64,000 nt of DNA from Streptomyces xanthophaeus (GTDB taxonomy: Bacteria > Actinomycetota > Actinomycetes > Streptomycetales > Streptomycetaceae): assembly GCF_000725805.1 (NCBI RefSeq), contig NZ_JOFT01000014.1, forward strand, positions 62,001 to 126,000. Direction: 5' to 3'. The translations under genes were made by a program, and so were the position numbers. The notes under the pieces were generated by a model. The model made no database searches and was not told where the DNA came from. It saw only the letters and a list, made by a program, of their open reading frames with translations. Shown here piece after piece: positions 33,015-41,494 of this stretch (positions are counted from its first letter, which is position 1; each line of letters opens with the position of its first letter).

Positions 33015-34214
33015 TCACTCCCCGCCTTCGAAGGACGCGAGGTAGGCGGCGAACTGGGCGCGCTCCTCGTCGACGAGCGCGTGCCCGTCCGCGTAGACGT
33101 TCTCGAAGATCGCCATGGTGTCGGGGTCGGGCATGGCGCGCACGACCTCGCGGACCCGCTTGCCCAGCGCCTCGCTCTCCACCTCCAGCTCCGCGAAGAA
33201 CGCCTCGTCGGCGCCTCCGGTGGCCAGCAGGTGGGTCTTCAGGCGCAGGATCGGGTCCTTCGCCTCCCAGGCTGCCGTCTCCTCGTCCCGCCGGTACTTC
33301 GTCGGGTCGTCGGAGGTGGTGTGCGCGCCCATGCGGTACGTGAACGCCTCGACCAGCGTCGGGCCCTCGCCGCGGCGGGCGCGGTCCAGGGCCCAGCGGG
33401 TCACGGCCAGACAGGCCAGGACGTCGTTGCCGTCGACGCGGACGCCCGGGAAGCCGAAGCCCTGCGCGCGCTGGTAGAGCGGCACGCGCATCTGGCGCTC
33501 GGTGGGCTCGGAGATCGCCCACTGGTTGTTCTGGCAGAAGAACACCACGGGGGAGTTGTAGACCGCCGAGAAGGTGAACGCCTCGGCGACGTCGCCCTGG
33601 CTGGACGCGCCGTCGCCGAAGTAGGCGATGACCGCGCTGTCCGCGCCGTCCTTGGCCACACCCATCGCGTAACCGGTCGCGTGCAGCGTCTGCGAGCCGA
33701 TGACGATCGTGTACAGGTGGAAGTTGTTGGTGGTCGGGTCCCAGCCGCCGTGGTTCACGCCGCGGAACATGCCGAGCAGGTTGGTCGGGTCGACTCCGCG
33801 ACACCAGGCCACACCGTGTTCGCGGTAGGTCGGGAAGACGTAGTCGTCGTCGTTCAGGGCCCGGCCGGAGCCGATCTGGGCGGCCTCCTGGCCGAGCAGC
33901 GAGGCCCACAGGCCCAGCTCGCCCTGGCGCTGGAGGGCGGTCGCCTCACCGTCGAAACGGCGGGTCAGGACCATGTCGCGGTACAGACCGCGCAGGTCCT
34001 CGGTGGTGATGTCGGCGACGAAGGGGGCGAATTCCGCGTTCTCCGCGCTCTCTACCCGGTCCCCTTCGGGCGTCAGCAGCTGTACGAGCTGAGGTACGGC
34101 GTCCTGCGTCTGCGCGGTGGCAGCGGCGGACTTGCGGGCGCTGGTCGCGCCCGCCGCCCGCTTGGTGCCGCTGCTGCGTCGCGGCTTGCGCGCGGCAGTG
34201 CTCTCCACGGTCAC
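33015..34214 (-). CDS. bkdF: Branched-chain 2-oxoacid dehydrogenase E1 alpha subunit
   Basis: The 399-residue alpha subunit carries the thiamine-diphosphate site: GDGASSQGDVAEAFTFSAVY and FFCQNNQWAIS give the G-D-G...N-N motif, and GAHTTSDDPTKYR the phosphorylation-loop-like region. The first 35 residues are a Lys/Arg/Ala-rich leader without a clear fold. Supplies isobutyryl-, isovaleryl- and 2-methylbutyryl-CoA for catabolism and branched fatty-acid or polyketide starters (family knowledge). First gene of the operon; its promoter region is shared with the divergent DevR-like regulator. The 399-residue length is closer to bkdF than to bkdA. Confidence 0.93.
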   Translation of the reverse strand: MTVESTAARKPRRSSGTKRAAGATSARKSAAATAQTQDAVPQLVQLLTPEGDRVESAENAEFAPFVADITTEDLRGLYRDMVLTRRFDGEATALQRQGELGLWASLLGQEAAQIGSGRALNDDDYVFPTYREHGVAWCRGVDPTNLLGMFRGVNHGGWDPTTNNFHLYTIVIGSQTLHATGYAMGVAKDGADSAVIAYFGDGASSQGDVAEAFTFSAVYNSPVVFFCQNNQWAISEPTERQMRVPLYQRAQGFGFPGVRVDGNDVLACLAVTRWALDRARRGEGPTLVEAFTYRMGAHTTSDDPTKYRRDEETAAWEAKDPILRLKTHLLATGGADEAFFAELEVESEALGKRVREVVRAMPDPDTMAIFENVYADGHALVDEERAQFAAYLASFEGGE

Positions 34215-34521
34215 GTGTGCTCCTCCGTCGGTCCGGCACCCGGGTTCTCCGGGGTCCAGTGCGGCTCACCTGACTCTGTACCCGCGCACGGGGTGGGTGC
34301 GCGCTGTGTACGGGATCCAGGCGTGACAGGTGCCCCGGCGAGTGCCCTGCGCAATGCACGTTACCCAGTGCGCCGCATAACTGCGAAACCCCAGTTGACC
34401 TGCGCGTTTGCTTGGATTTCCAAGTAAATTCGGGCAGGCGGGAACAACCACTGGTCACAGCCTTGCAGGGGGCCGGAACACCGGCACGTTATCCCGGGTA
34501 ACTCCGGCAGGGAAGAGGTGA
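34215..34521. other. Divergent intergenic region, bkdF / DevR-like regulator
   Basis: About 307 bases without a gene. It holds a perfect palindrome CTTGGATTTCCAAG at 34411-34424, a short hairpin at 34472-34485, and a second palindrome GTTATCCCGGGTAAC at 34488-34502 just before the regulator's ribosome binding site. TTGACC at 34395 could be a -35 element. I see no DosR-box consensus. Confidence 0.55.
34411..34424. promoter_or_regulatory. Palindromic operator candidate in bkdF upstream region
   Basis: CTTGGATTTCCAAG is a perfect 14-bp palindrome in an AT-rich patch about 200 bp upstream of bkdF and 100 bp upstream of the regulator. The binding protein is unknown; an Lrp-type BkdR is one candidate. 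Confidence 0.45.
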
Positions 34522-35199
34522 GTGTGTGAAACTGACTTCGTGCGCGAAGACGGAAAAATCAAGGTATTCCTCCTGGACGACCACGAAGTGGTACGTCGGG
34601 GCGTCCACGAGCTCTTGTCGGTCGAAGAGGACATCGAGATCGTCGGCGAGGCCGGTACGGCCGCCGACGCCCTGGTCCGCATCCCGGCCACCCGCCCCGA
34701 CGTGGCGGTCCTCGACGTCCGCCTGCCGGACGGCAGCGGCGTGGAGGTCTGCCGCGAGGTGCGCTCCCAGAACGAGGACATCAAGTGCCTGATGCTGACC
34801 TCGTTCGCCGACGACGAGGCGCTGTTCGACGCGATCATGGCGGGCGCCTCCGGCTACGTCCTCAAGGCGATCCGCGGGAACGAGCTGCTCAGCGCCGTAC
34901 GTGACGTGGCGGCCGGCAAGTCGCTGCTGGACCCCGTGGCCACCGCCCGGGTGCTGGAGCGGCTGCGGGACGGCAAGAACGGCAAGGGCGACGACCGGCT
35001 GTCCAACCTCACCGACCAGGAACGCAAGATCCTCGACCTGATCGGCGAGGGCCTGACGAACCGCGTCATCGGCGAGCGGCTGCACCTGGCGGAGAAGACG
35101 ATCAAGAACTACGTCTCCAGCCTGCTGTCCAAGCTGGGCATGGAGCGCCGCTCCCAGGCCGCCGCCTACGTGGCCCGCATCCAGGCGGAGAAGCGCTAG
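34522..35199 (+). CDS. DevR/DosR-like response regulator
   Basis: A 225-residue NarL-type response regulator, closely similar in wording to mycobacterial DevR/DosR. The receiver domain (about 13-130) keeps the acidic pair D19/D20, phosphoacceptor D65 in [13 protein letters not shown], the conserved Thr in MLTSFADD and Lys in GYVLKAI. The LuxR-type DNA-binding domain (about 155-215) has [51 protein letters not shown] 34522 has GAGGTGA upstream; GTG 34540 is a shorter start. No sensor kinase is adjacent, so its partner is elsewhere. In mycobacteria the family drives hypoxia and dormancy genes; that role here is inferred. Confidence 0.93.
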   Translation: MCETDFVREDGKIKVFLLDDHEVVRRGVHELLSVEEDIEIVGEAGTAADALVRIPATRPDVAVLDVRLPDGSGVEVCREVRSQNEDIKCLMLTSFADDEALFDAIMAGASGYVLKAIRGNELLSAVRDVAAGKSLLDPVATARVLERLRDGKNGKGDDRLSNLTDQERKILDLIGEGLTNRVIGERLHLAEKTIKNYVSSLLSKLGMERRSQAAAYVARIQAEKR

Positions 35200-35330
35200 C
35201 GGCAGCGGAGCGGCCCGTGCCCCGTGCGGGCCGGACCGGTGGCGGGCCGTTTCATTCGGGACCAACGTCCCCGATCATCGGGGCGGGCTCCTCTTTCCCG
35301 GCGCCGTGTCGGTACCGGACAGTGGGTGAC

Positions 35331-35747
35331 ATGTCCCCAGAGGAACTCCACGCCATCGAACTGCTCCGCCGGGTGCCGTACGGCCGGGTGGCCACGAGCA
35401 TGCGCGCGCTGCCCTTCCTCGCCCTCGCCCGCCACATCGTGGTGGACGGCAAGGTCGTGCTGAGAATGCACTCCGGATTCGGCTACCACCAGGCCTGCAA
35501 CGGCAGCGTGGTGGCCTATGGGGCCGACAACTTCAATTCCGGCGAGCCGCAGCTGTGGTCGGTCCAGTTCACCGGAACCGCCGGGATCGTCGAACCGACC
35601 ACCGCCGAACTGGAGCTCTTCGGTCCGGGCCCGCATTTCGTGGGCGGAGAGGTCTTCGATCCCGTGTACATGCGGATCGAACCCCAGTTCGTCACCGTGC
35701 ACTCCCTCGCCGGGAATCCGGAGCGGCAGTACCAGCACGCGCTCTGA
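35331..35747 (+). CDS. Pyridoxamine 5'-phosphate oxidase-like split-barrel protein
   Basis: A 138-residue flavin-binding split-barrel protein: ELLRRVPYGRVATSMRALPFLALARHIVVDGKVVLRMHSGFGYHQ covers the first strands, then the NGSVVAYGADNFNS and GEVFDPVYMRIEPQFVTVHS segments. It does not look like true PNPOx, which is longer. Placed 131 bp downstream of the DevR-like regulator in the same direction, so the two may be functionally linked; in mycobacteria DosR controls several split-barrel flavoproteins (family knowledge), which is suggestive only. ATG 35331 follows GTGGGTGAC. Ends convergently, 9 bp from the end of the kinase gene. Confidence 0.82.
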   Translation: MSPEELHAIELLRRVPYGRVATSMRALPFLALARHIVVDGKVVLRMHSGFGYHQACNGSVVAYGADNFNSGEPQLWSVQFTGTAGIVEPTTAELELFGPGPHFVGGEVFDPVYMRIEPQFVTVHSLAGNPERQYQHAL

Positions 35748-35756
35748 GCAGCCTTT

Positions 35757-37322
35757 TCACCCATAAGAACGCACATACGGCGACGGCGGCGGCGTCGTCT
35801 TCGTCCCGGTCGGCGTCGAGGACGCCGTCGGCGTCGGCGACGTGGACAGGGTGGCCGACGGCGTGGCCGACGGCGTGGGGCTCGCCGTCCGGGTACGGGT
35901 GTTCGCCGTGGCCGGGGTGTCGTCGGACGGCTGGGGGCTGTTGTCCTGCGTCCGGGGAGGCGGCGTGGTCTCTGGGGTGCCCTCGGTGCTCGGCTGCGTG
36001 CTGGGGGCGCTCTGGCTGGTCTTGGGGGTGTCGGAGGGACCCTTGTCCTTGTCACCGCCCCAATTGCTGATCGCGTAGGCCGCACCGGCCGCGATCGCGA
36101 CGACCGCCAGTACCGCGAACAGCCACATCTTCCAGCGGCTGCCGCCTCCGCGGTCGTCGTAGCCGTCGTAGCCGCCGTGGCCGTTGCCGCCCGGGCTTCC
36201 GTGACCGCCGCCGCCCGGGAAGGCCGAGCCGTCGTCCGGGTTCAGCGGCGGCACCATCGGCTGCTGGAACTGCGAGGTCGTGGCGTGCGCGGGGTACTGC
36301 TGCTGCCCGCCGGAGCCGCCCGCGGGCATGGCCGTGGTCGCGGCCGGACCGCGTCCGTGCGGCAGCGCCATGGTGACCGGGCCGGTGTTCCAGGTGCCCG
36401 TGTTCGGACCCTGGTCGTGCAGCATCTGGAGCGCGTACTGGACCAGCCCGCGCATCTCCTCGGCGCTCTGGAACCGGTCGTCCGGGTCCTTGGCGAGGGA
36501 GCGCATGACGAGGCCGTCGAGCTCCTTCGGGATGTGCTGGCCCTCAGGCAGCTGCGAGGGCGGGACCGGCGCGTCCTGGACGTGCTGGTAGACCACCGAC
36601 AGCGGGGTCTCACCGGTGAACGGGGGCCGCAGCGCGAGCAGTTCGTACAGCAGGCAGCCGGTCGCGTACAGGTCCGAGCGGTGGTCCACGGCCTTGCCGA
36701 GGGCCTGTTCGGGCGACAGGTACTGGGGGGTTCCCATGACCATGCCGGTCTGAGTCATCGTCGACTGAACGCCGTGCAGGGCGCGGGCGATGCCGAAGTC
36801 CATCACCTTGACCGCGCCGGCCTCGGTGATGATGACGTTCGCGGGCTTGATGTCACGGTGCACGATGCCGTGCTGGTGCGAGTAGGCGAGTGCTTCCAGC
36901 ACGCCGGAGACGATGATCAAGGCCTGCTCGGGGCCTGGAGCCTCGGCGCTGAGCAGCAGTTCGCGGATGGTGCGGCCCTCGACCAGCTCCATCACGATGT
37001 ACGGAACGGTGTTGGGGCCGACCCGGTCCTCGCCCGAGTCGTACACGGCGACGACGGCGTGGTGGTTCAGCCCGGCGACGGACTGTGCCTCGCGCGTGAA
37101 GCGGGCCTTGGAGACCGGATCCTCGGCGAGGTCGGCGCGCAGCAGCTTCACGGCGACAGTGCGGCCCAGGCGTACGTCCTCGGCCGCGAACACCTCGGCC
37201 ATGCCGCCGCGGCCCAGTCGGTGGGTCAGCCGGTAACGGCCGTCGCCCACCAGGCCGCCCGCTCCCCAGTGCGAGGGGTCCTCGGCCATCCCGGCGCCGC
37301 CTGCCTCGGGTTCGGGTGCCAT
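35757..37322 (-). CDS. Membrane Ser/Thr protein kinase (PknB-like)
   Basis: A 521-residue Hanks-type kinase. The catalytic domain (about 30-290) has the P-loop GRGGMAEVF, Lys in [14 protein letters not shown] catalytic loop, DFG and the activation segment [20 protein letters not shown] Pro/Gln/Gly linker follows, then one membrane helix (about 405-430, [20 protein letters not shown]). The outer tail is short and Thr/Ser/Pro-rich with no PASTA repeats, so the ligand-sensing part differs from its neighbour. The ATG at 37322 has GCGAGG about 6 nt upstream. It is divergent from the next kinase gene, with about 205 bp between starts. Confidence 0.93.
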   Translation of the reverse strand: MAPEPEAGGAGMAEDPSHWGAGGLVGDGRYRLTHRLGRGGMAEVFAAEDVRLGRTVAVKLLRADLAEDPVSKARFTREAQSVAGLNHHAVVAVYDSGEDRVGPNTVPYIVMELVEGRTIRELLLSAEAPGPEQALIIVSGVLEALAYSHQHGIVHRDIKPANVIITEAGAVKVMDFGIARALHGVQSTMTQTGMVMGTPQYLSPEQALGKAVDHRSDLYATGCLLYELLALRPPFTGETPLSVVYQHVQDAPVPPSQLPEGQHIPKELDGLVMRSLAKDPDDRFQSAEEMRGLVQYALQMLHDQGPNTGTWNTGPVTMALPHGRGPAATTAMPAGGSGGQQQYPAHATTSQFQQPMVPPLNPDDGSAFPGGGGHGSPGGNGHGGYDGYDDRGGGSRWKMWLFAVLAVVAIAAGAAYAISNWGGDKDKGPSDTPKTSQSAPSTQPSTEGTPETTPPPRTQDNSPQPSDDTPATANTRTRTASPTPSATPSATLSTSPTPTASSTPTGTKTTPPPSPYVRSYG

Positions 37323-37528
37323 CAGTCCTCGCCGTCGTCTCTCTCGGCCGCCGCTCAGCGGTAGACCTCTTCGTGGTGCTCCGACGAACGCTACAGCCTC
37401 GGAACCGCTCGCCGTTCGGAGCTGACGCCCGGTGGACCCGTGGTCACGGAACGGGCACCTGGCTTGACGTGTGCTTGCCCTCCGGCAGACTGGCCCCGAC
37501 ATACGCATGGCGAGGGGAAGCAAGAGTC

Positions 37529-39166
37529 ATGAGCCAGGACGGCACTCAGGGCCGGTACGCAGGCGGTTCCCTGGCCCGCGGCCGTTACCAGCTACGGGAT
37601 TTGCTCGGTGAGGGCGGCATGGCCGCCGTGTACCTCGCGTACGACACCGCGCTCGACCGGCAGGTGGCGATCAAAACCCTGCACACCGAGCTCGGCCGCG
37701 AGCAGTCGTTCCGCGAGCGGTTCCGCCGCGAGGCCCAGGCTGTAGCCAAACTGTCGCACACCAACATCGTCTCGGTCTTCGACACCGGCGAGGACGAGTT
37801 CGACGGCTCGGTCATGCCGTACATCGTGATGGAGTACGTGGAGGGCCAGCCGCTCGGCTCCGTGCTCCAGGCCGACATCGCGCAGTACGGGGCCATGCCG
37901 GCGGACAAGGCGCTGAAGGTGACGGCCGACGTGCTGGCCGCCCTCGACACCAGCCATGAGATGGGCCTCGTCCACCGCGACATCAAGCCCGGCAACGTCA
38001 TGATGACCAAGCGCGGCGTGGTCAAGGTGATGGACTTCGGCATCGCCCGCGCCATGCAGTCCGGGGTCACCTCGATGACCCAGACCGGCATGGTCGTCGG
38101 CACCCCCCAGTACCTCTCGCCCGAGCAGGCCCTGGGGCGCGGCGTCGATGCCCGCTCCGACCTGTACTCGGTCGGCATCATGCTCTTCCAGCTGCTGACG
38201 GGCCGGATCCCCTTCGACGCCGACTCCCCGCTGGCCATCGCCTACGCGCACGTCCAGGAGGAGCCGGTCGCGCCGTCCTCCGTCAACCGCTCGGTGACCC
38301 CCGCGATGGACGCGCTGGTGGCGCGGGCCCTGCGGAAGAACCCGAACGAGCGCTTCCCCACCGCCGCGGCCATGCGCGACGAGGTCGCGCGGATCATGTC
38401 GGCCGGGCAGACCGGGGCGCCGGTCATCGTCCAGGGCATCGGGCCGGTGAGCAGCGGCGCGGGGGTGTCCTCGGCCGTGTTCCCGCCGGTGGACTCGGGC
38501 TTCCAGTCGCCGCCGCCGCAGTCCGTACAGCAGCCGTACCAGCCCCCGCACACCCCGGCGCCGTCCCCGTACGCACCGGCCCCGACGCCGCCGCCGCAGA
38601 ACCACGGCCAGGGCGGCGGCTACGCCTACCCGCCGCAGCAGCAGTACGGGGCGCAGACCCCGCCGCCGTACACGATCTCCCCGGTCGCGCACGGCTCGTC
38701 CGCCTCGGGCGCGGGCGCGCGGCGCAACACCCCTGTGGTCGTGGGCGCGATCGCGGTGGCGCTGCTGGCCATCGGCGGGCTGGTCGCCGCGATCTCGCTG
38801 AGCGGCAAGGACAAGGACGAGCCGTCGACCCCGTCGGCCTCCGGCACGCCCTCGTCCTCCGCACCGCCCCAGGCCGGCCACAAGGGCCCGGACACCTCGC
38901 GCACGATCGACCCGGCCAAGTGCAAGGAACCGACGAAGCACTACAACGACGCGACCAAGTACCAGGCCCCCGACCTGCGGTACAAGAACCTGCTCTCCGT
39001 GAAGGCCTGCATCCAGGCCTCCGGCGGCAAGTACAAGATCGTGGAGAAGGACGAGGCCGTGTACGGCCAGGACACGGTCCTGGAGCAGCAGCCCGCGCCC
39101 AACGACAAGATCGAGAAGGAGGGCACGGAGTACACGCTGACCGTGTCCACCGGCAACCCGGGCTGA
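37529..39166 (+). CDS. Membrane Ser/Thr protein kinase with single PASTA-like domain
   Basis: A 545-residue Hanks-type kinase. The catalytic domain (about 18-280) has GEGGMAAVY, Lys in VAIKTL, HRDIKPGN, DFG and the activation segment [19 protein letters not shown], nearly the same as in the divergent kinase. A Pro/Gln-rich linker (about 310-400) leads to a membrane helix (about 405-428) and an outer domain with two Cys residues and a PASTA-like unit (KNLLSVKACIQASGGKYKIV, then VLEQQPAPNDKIEKEGTEYTLTVS). PASTA units bind muropeptides in other species. A strong hairpin at 39207-39245 ends the transcript. Confidence 0.94.
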   Translation: MSQDGTQGRYAGGSLARGRYQLRDLLGEGGMAAVYLAYDTALDRQVAIKTLHTELGREQSFRERFRREAQAVAKLSHTNIVSVFDTGEDEFDGSVMPYIVMEYVEGQPLGSVLQADIAQYGAMPADKALKVTADVLAALDTSHEMGLVHRDIKPGNVMMTKRGVVKVMDFGIARAMQSGVTSMTQTGMVVGTPQYLSPEQALGRGVDARSDLYSVGIMLFQLLTGRIPFDADSPLAIAYAHVQEEPVAPSSVNRSVTPAMDALVARALRKNPNERFPTAAAMRDEVARIMSAGQTGAPVIVQGIGPVSSGAGVSSAVFPPVDSGFQSPPPQSVQQPYQPPHTPAPSPYAPAPTPPPQNHGQGGGYAYPPQQQYGAQTPPPYTISPVAHGSSASGAGARRNTPVVVGAIAVALLAIGGLVAAISLSGKDKDEPSTPSASGTPSSSAPPQAGHKGPDTSRTIDPAKCKEPTKHYNDATKYQAPDLRYKNLLSVKACIQASGGKYKIVEKDEAVYGQDTVLEQQPAPNDKIEKEGTEYTLTVSTGNPG

Positions 39167-39206
39167 GCCCCCTCCGCTGCGGCGGGAGCCCCCGACTGGG
39201 CCAGAC

Positions 39207-39245
39207 CGGCATCCCGGGCACTCTCATGGAGTGCCCGGGATGCCG
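39207..39245 (+). terminator. Terminator after PASTA kinase gene
   Basis: Perfect 17-bp arms (39207-39223 and 39229-39245) around the loop TCATG, 41 bp after the kinase stop. Confidence 0.85.
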
Positions 39246-39328
39246 CGTTTACACCCTTATGTAAATCTGAGCACGTACCGCCGTCTCCCTCGCGAACACC
39301 CGGCTGCTCGGAACGGGAAGGGCTCCCC

Positions 39329-39958
39329 GTGATCCAAGGCTTCCGCCCGCAGCGCTGGCTGGCCTGTGCCGTACTGGCCGCCGCGGCGCTCACGCCCGCC
39401 GTGTCCGCCGCAGCCTCCGTGTCCGCGACGTCCGCCTTCCCGGCCGCCCGGCCCGCCGCACGCTCCGCCCCCGCCTGGCCCGCCGCCCACGAGCAGGAGG
39501 ACGAGGGCGGGGACGAGGGCGACGGGTACCCGGACCTGGCCGGCAGCGCCGCCGGAGCCGGACGGGACCGGCCCGGGCGGCCCGTGGCCGCAGCAGCGAA
39601 CCCGGAGGCCCTGGCGGCCGCCCGCCGCCCGCAGCGGCCACGGCCGCGGACCGAGCCCGTCACCCCGCCCCGCTTCCCGGGGCACACCCCCCCGCCCGCC
39701 GCCTCCGGCGCACCGACGCCCGCACCCACGGGCACGGGGACGGGCAGGACGGCGGACCCGGACCCCGATGCGAGCACGGGCACGGACACCGGCACCGGTA
39801 CGGGCACCAGCACGCCGCACACGGTGAACGCCCTCGGCACCCGGCCGAACGAACGGGCCGCCGACCTTGCCGCGCACATCCTGCCCCTCGGCACCGGCTT
39901 CGCCCTGATGGGAGTCGGGCTCGGCTACCTCGGCATGCGACTGCGCAAGGGCATCTGA
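39329..39958 (+). CDS. Hypothetical exported protein
   Basis: I do not recognise this 209-residue protein. It begins with a signal-peptide-like segment (MIQGFRPQRWLACAVLAAAALTPAVSAAASVSA), continues as a Pro/Ala/Gly/Thr-rich, low-complexity region with acidic and TGTGT-like runs, and ends with LGTGFALMGVGLGYLGMRLRKGI, a single hydrophobic helix followed by basic residues. The layout is that of an exported protein held by a C-terminal membrane anchor, without the LPxTG sorting motif. The GTG start at 39329 is behind a purine-rich stretch (GGAACGGGAAGGG). No function can be proposed. Confidence 0.68.
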   Translation: MIQGFRPQRWLACAVLAAAALTPAVSAAASVSATSAFPAARPAARSAPAWPAAHEQEDEGGDEGDGYPDLAGSAAGAGRDRPGRPVAAAANPEALAAARRPQRPRPRTEPVTPPRFPGHTPPPAASGAPTPAPTGTGTGRTADPDPDASTGTDTGTGTGTSTPHTVNALGTRPNERAADLAAHILPLGTGFALMGVGLGYLGMRLRKGI

Positions 39959-40032
39959 CCTCCCCCTCCAGCCGGACCCAAAAAGGCGCCTCCCCCGCAC
40001 GACGTACGTCTCGGGGCGGTTGCCAGCCAGGG

Positions 40033-40058
40033 CATACTCGGTATACATACTGAGTATG
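40033..40058. promoter_or_regulatory. PadR operator overlapping the padR start codon
   Basis: CATACTC at 40033-40039 and GAGTATG at 40052-40058 are inverted, with a central GTATAC at 40041-40046; the 26-bp element is nearly symmetric. It contains the ATG at 40056. PadR proteins often repress their own genes from such sites, and here binding would block both the promoter and the start of the message. Confidence 0.65.
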
Positions 40059-40724
40059 TCGATCCGCCACGGCCTTCTCGCCCTGCTGGAACGGGGTCCT
40101 CGGTACGGCTCCCAGCTGCGCACCGAATTCGAATCCCGCACCGGCTCCACCTGGCCCCTCAACGTCGGGCAGGTGTACACCACCCTCGCCCGCCTGGAGC
40201 GCGACGGGCTCGTCGCCCCCGGCGGCGAGGACCCCGCCGGCCACACCCTCTACGCCATCACCGACCAGGGCCGCGGCGAACTGCGCGAGTGGTACGAGCG
40301 CCCGGTCGACCGCACCAGCCCGCCTCGTGACGAGCTGTCCATCAAGCTCGCCATGGCCGTCGGCGCCCCCGGCGTGGACATCCGCGCCGTCATCCAGTCC
40401 CAGCGCCACGCCACGATCAAGGCGATGCAGGACTACACCCGGCTCAAGGCCCAGGCCCTCGCCGCGATCGAGGACGAGCAGACCCGCGAACGCGACGACG
40501 TGGCCTGGCTGCTGGTCCTGGAACAGCTCATCTTCCAGACCGAGGCCGAGGCCCGCTGGCTCGACCACTGCGAGGCCCGTCTCGTACGGCTCTCCATGCC
40601 GGCCGACCGGAGCGCCGCCGAACCCGGACCTCCCCGGGCCGCCGCCGCCGACGCCGTGACCACGGCCCCGGCCCCGGCCCCGACCACCACCGGACCCCGT
40701 ACCGCCCGCACGCGGCGGGGCTGA
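40056..40724 (+). CDS. PadR-family transcriptional regulator
   Basis: A 222-residue PadR regulator. The winged helix (about 1-85) reads MSIRHGLLALLERGPRYGSQLRTEFE with TWPLNVGQVYTTLARLERDGLV, typical of the family, and the C-terminal helical dimerisation domain follows (about 95-180). The last 40 residues are Pro/Thr/Ala-rich and probably disordered. It precedes an ABC exporter pair by 23 bp and the three genes look like one operon, so it likely controls that exporter. The start codon lies inside a near-perfect dyad, suggesting autorepression of a leaderless message. Confidence 0.92.
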   Translation: MSIRHGLLALLERGPRYGSQLRTEFESRTGSTWPLNVGQVYTTLARLERDGLVAPGGEDPAGHTLYAITDQGRGELREWYERPVDRTSPPRDELSIKLAMAVGAPGVDIRAVIQSQRHATIKAMQDYTRLKAQALAAIEDEQTRERDDVAWLLVLEQLIFQTEAEARWLDHCEARLVRLSMPADRSAAEPGPPRAAAADAVTTAPAPAPTTTGPRTARTRRG

Positions 40725-40747
40725 ACCACCTTTCAGGGGGAACCCTC

Positions 40748-41490
<743 letters not shown>

Positions 41491-41494
<4 letters not shown>

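Noticed and set aside
28693..33045. A 1450-codon open frame on the plus strand opposite the GNAT, hypothetical and bkd genes.
   Set aside because: High GC3 on the minus-strand genes removes stop codons in the opposite frame. The translation is low-complexity Gly/Val/Arg/Asp text with no domain, and the minus-strand genes are clear.
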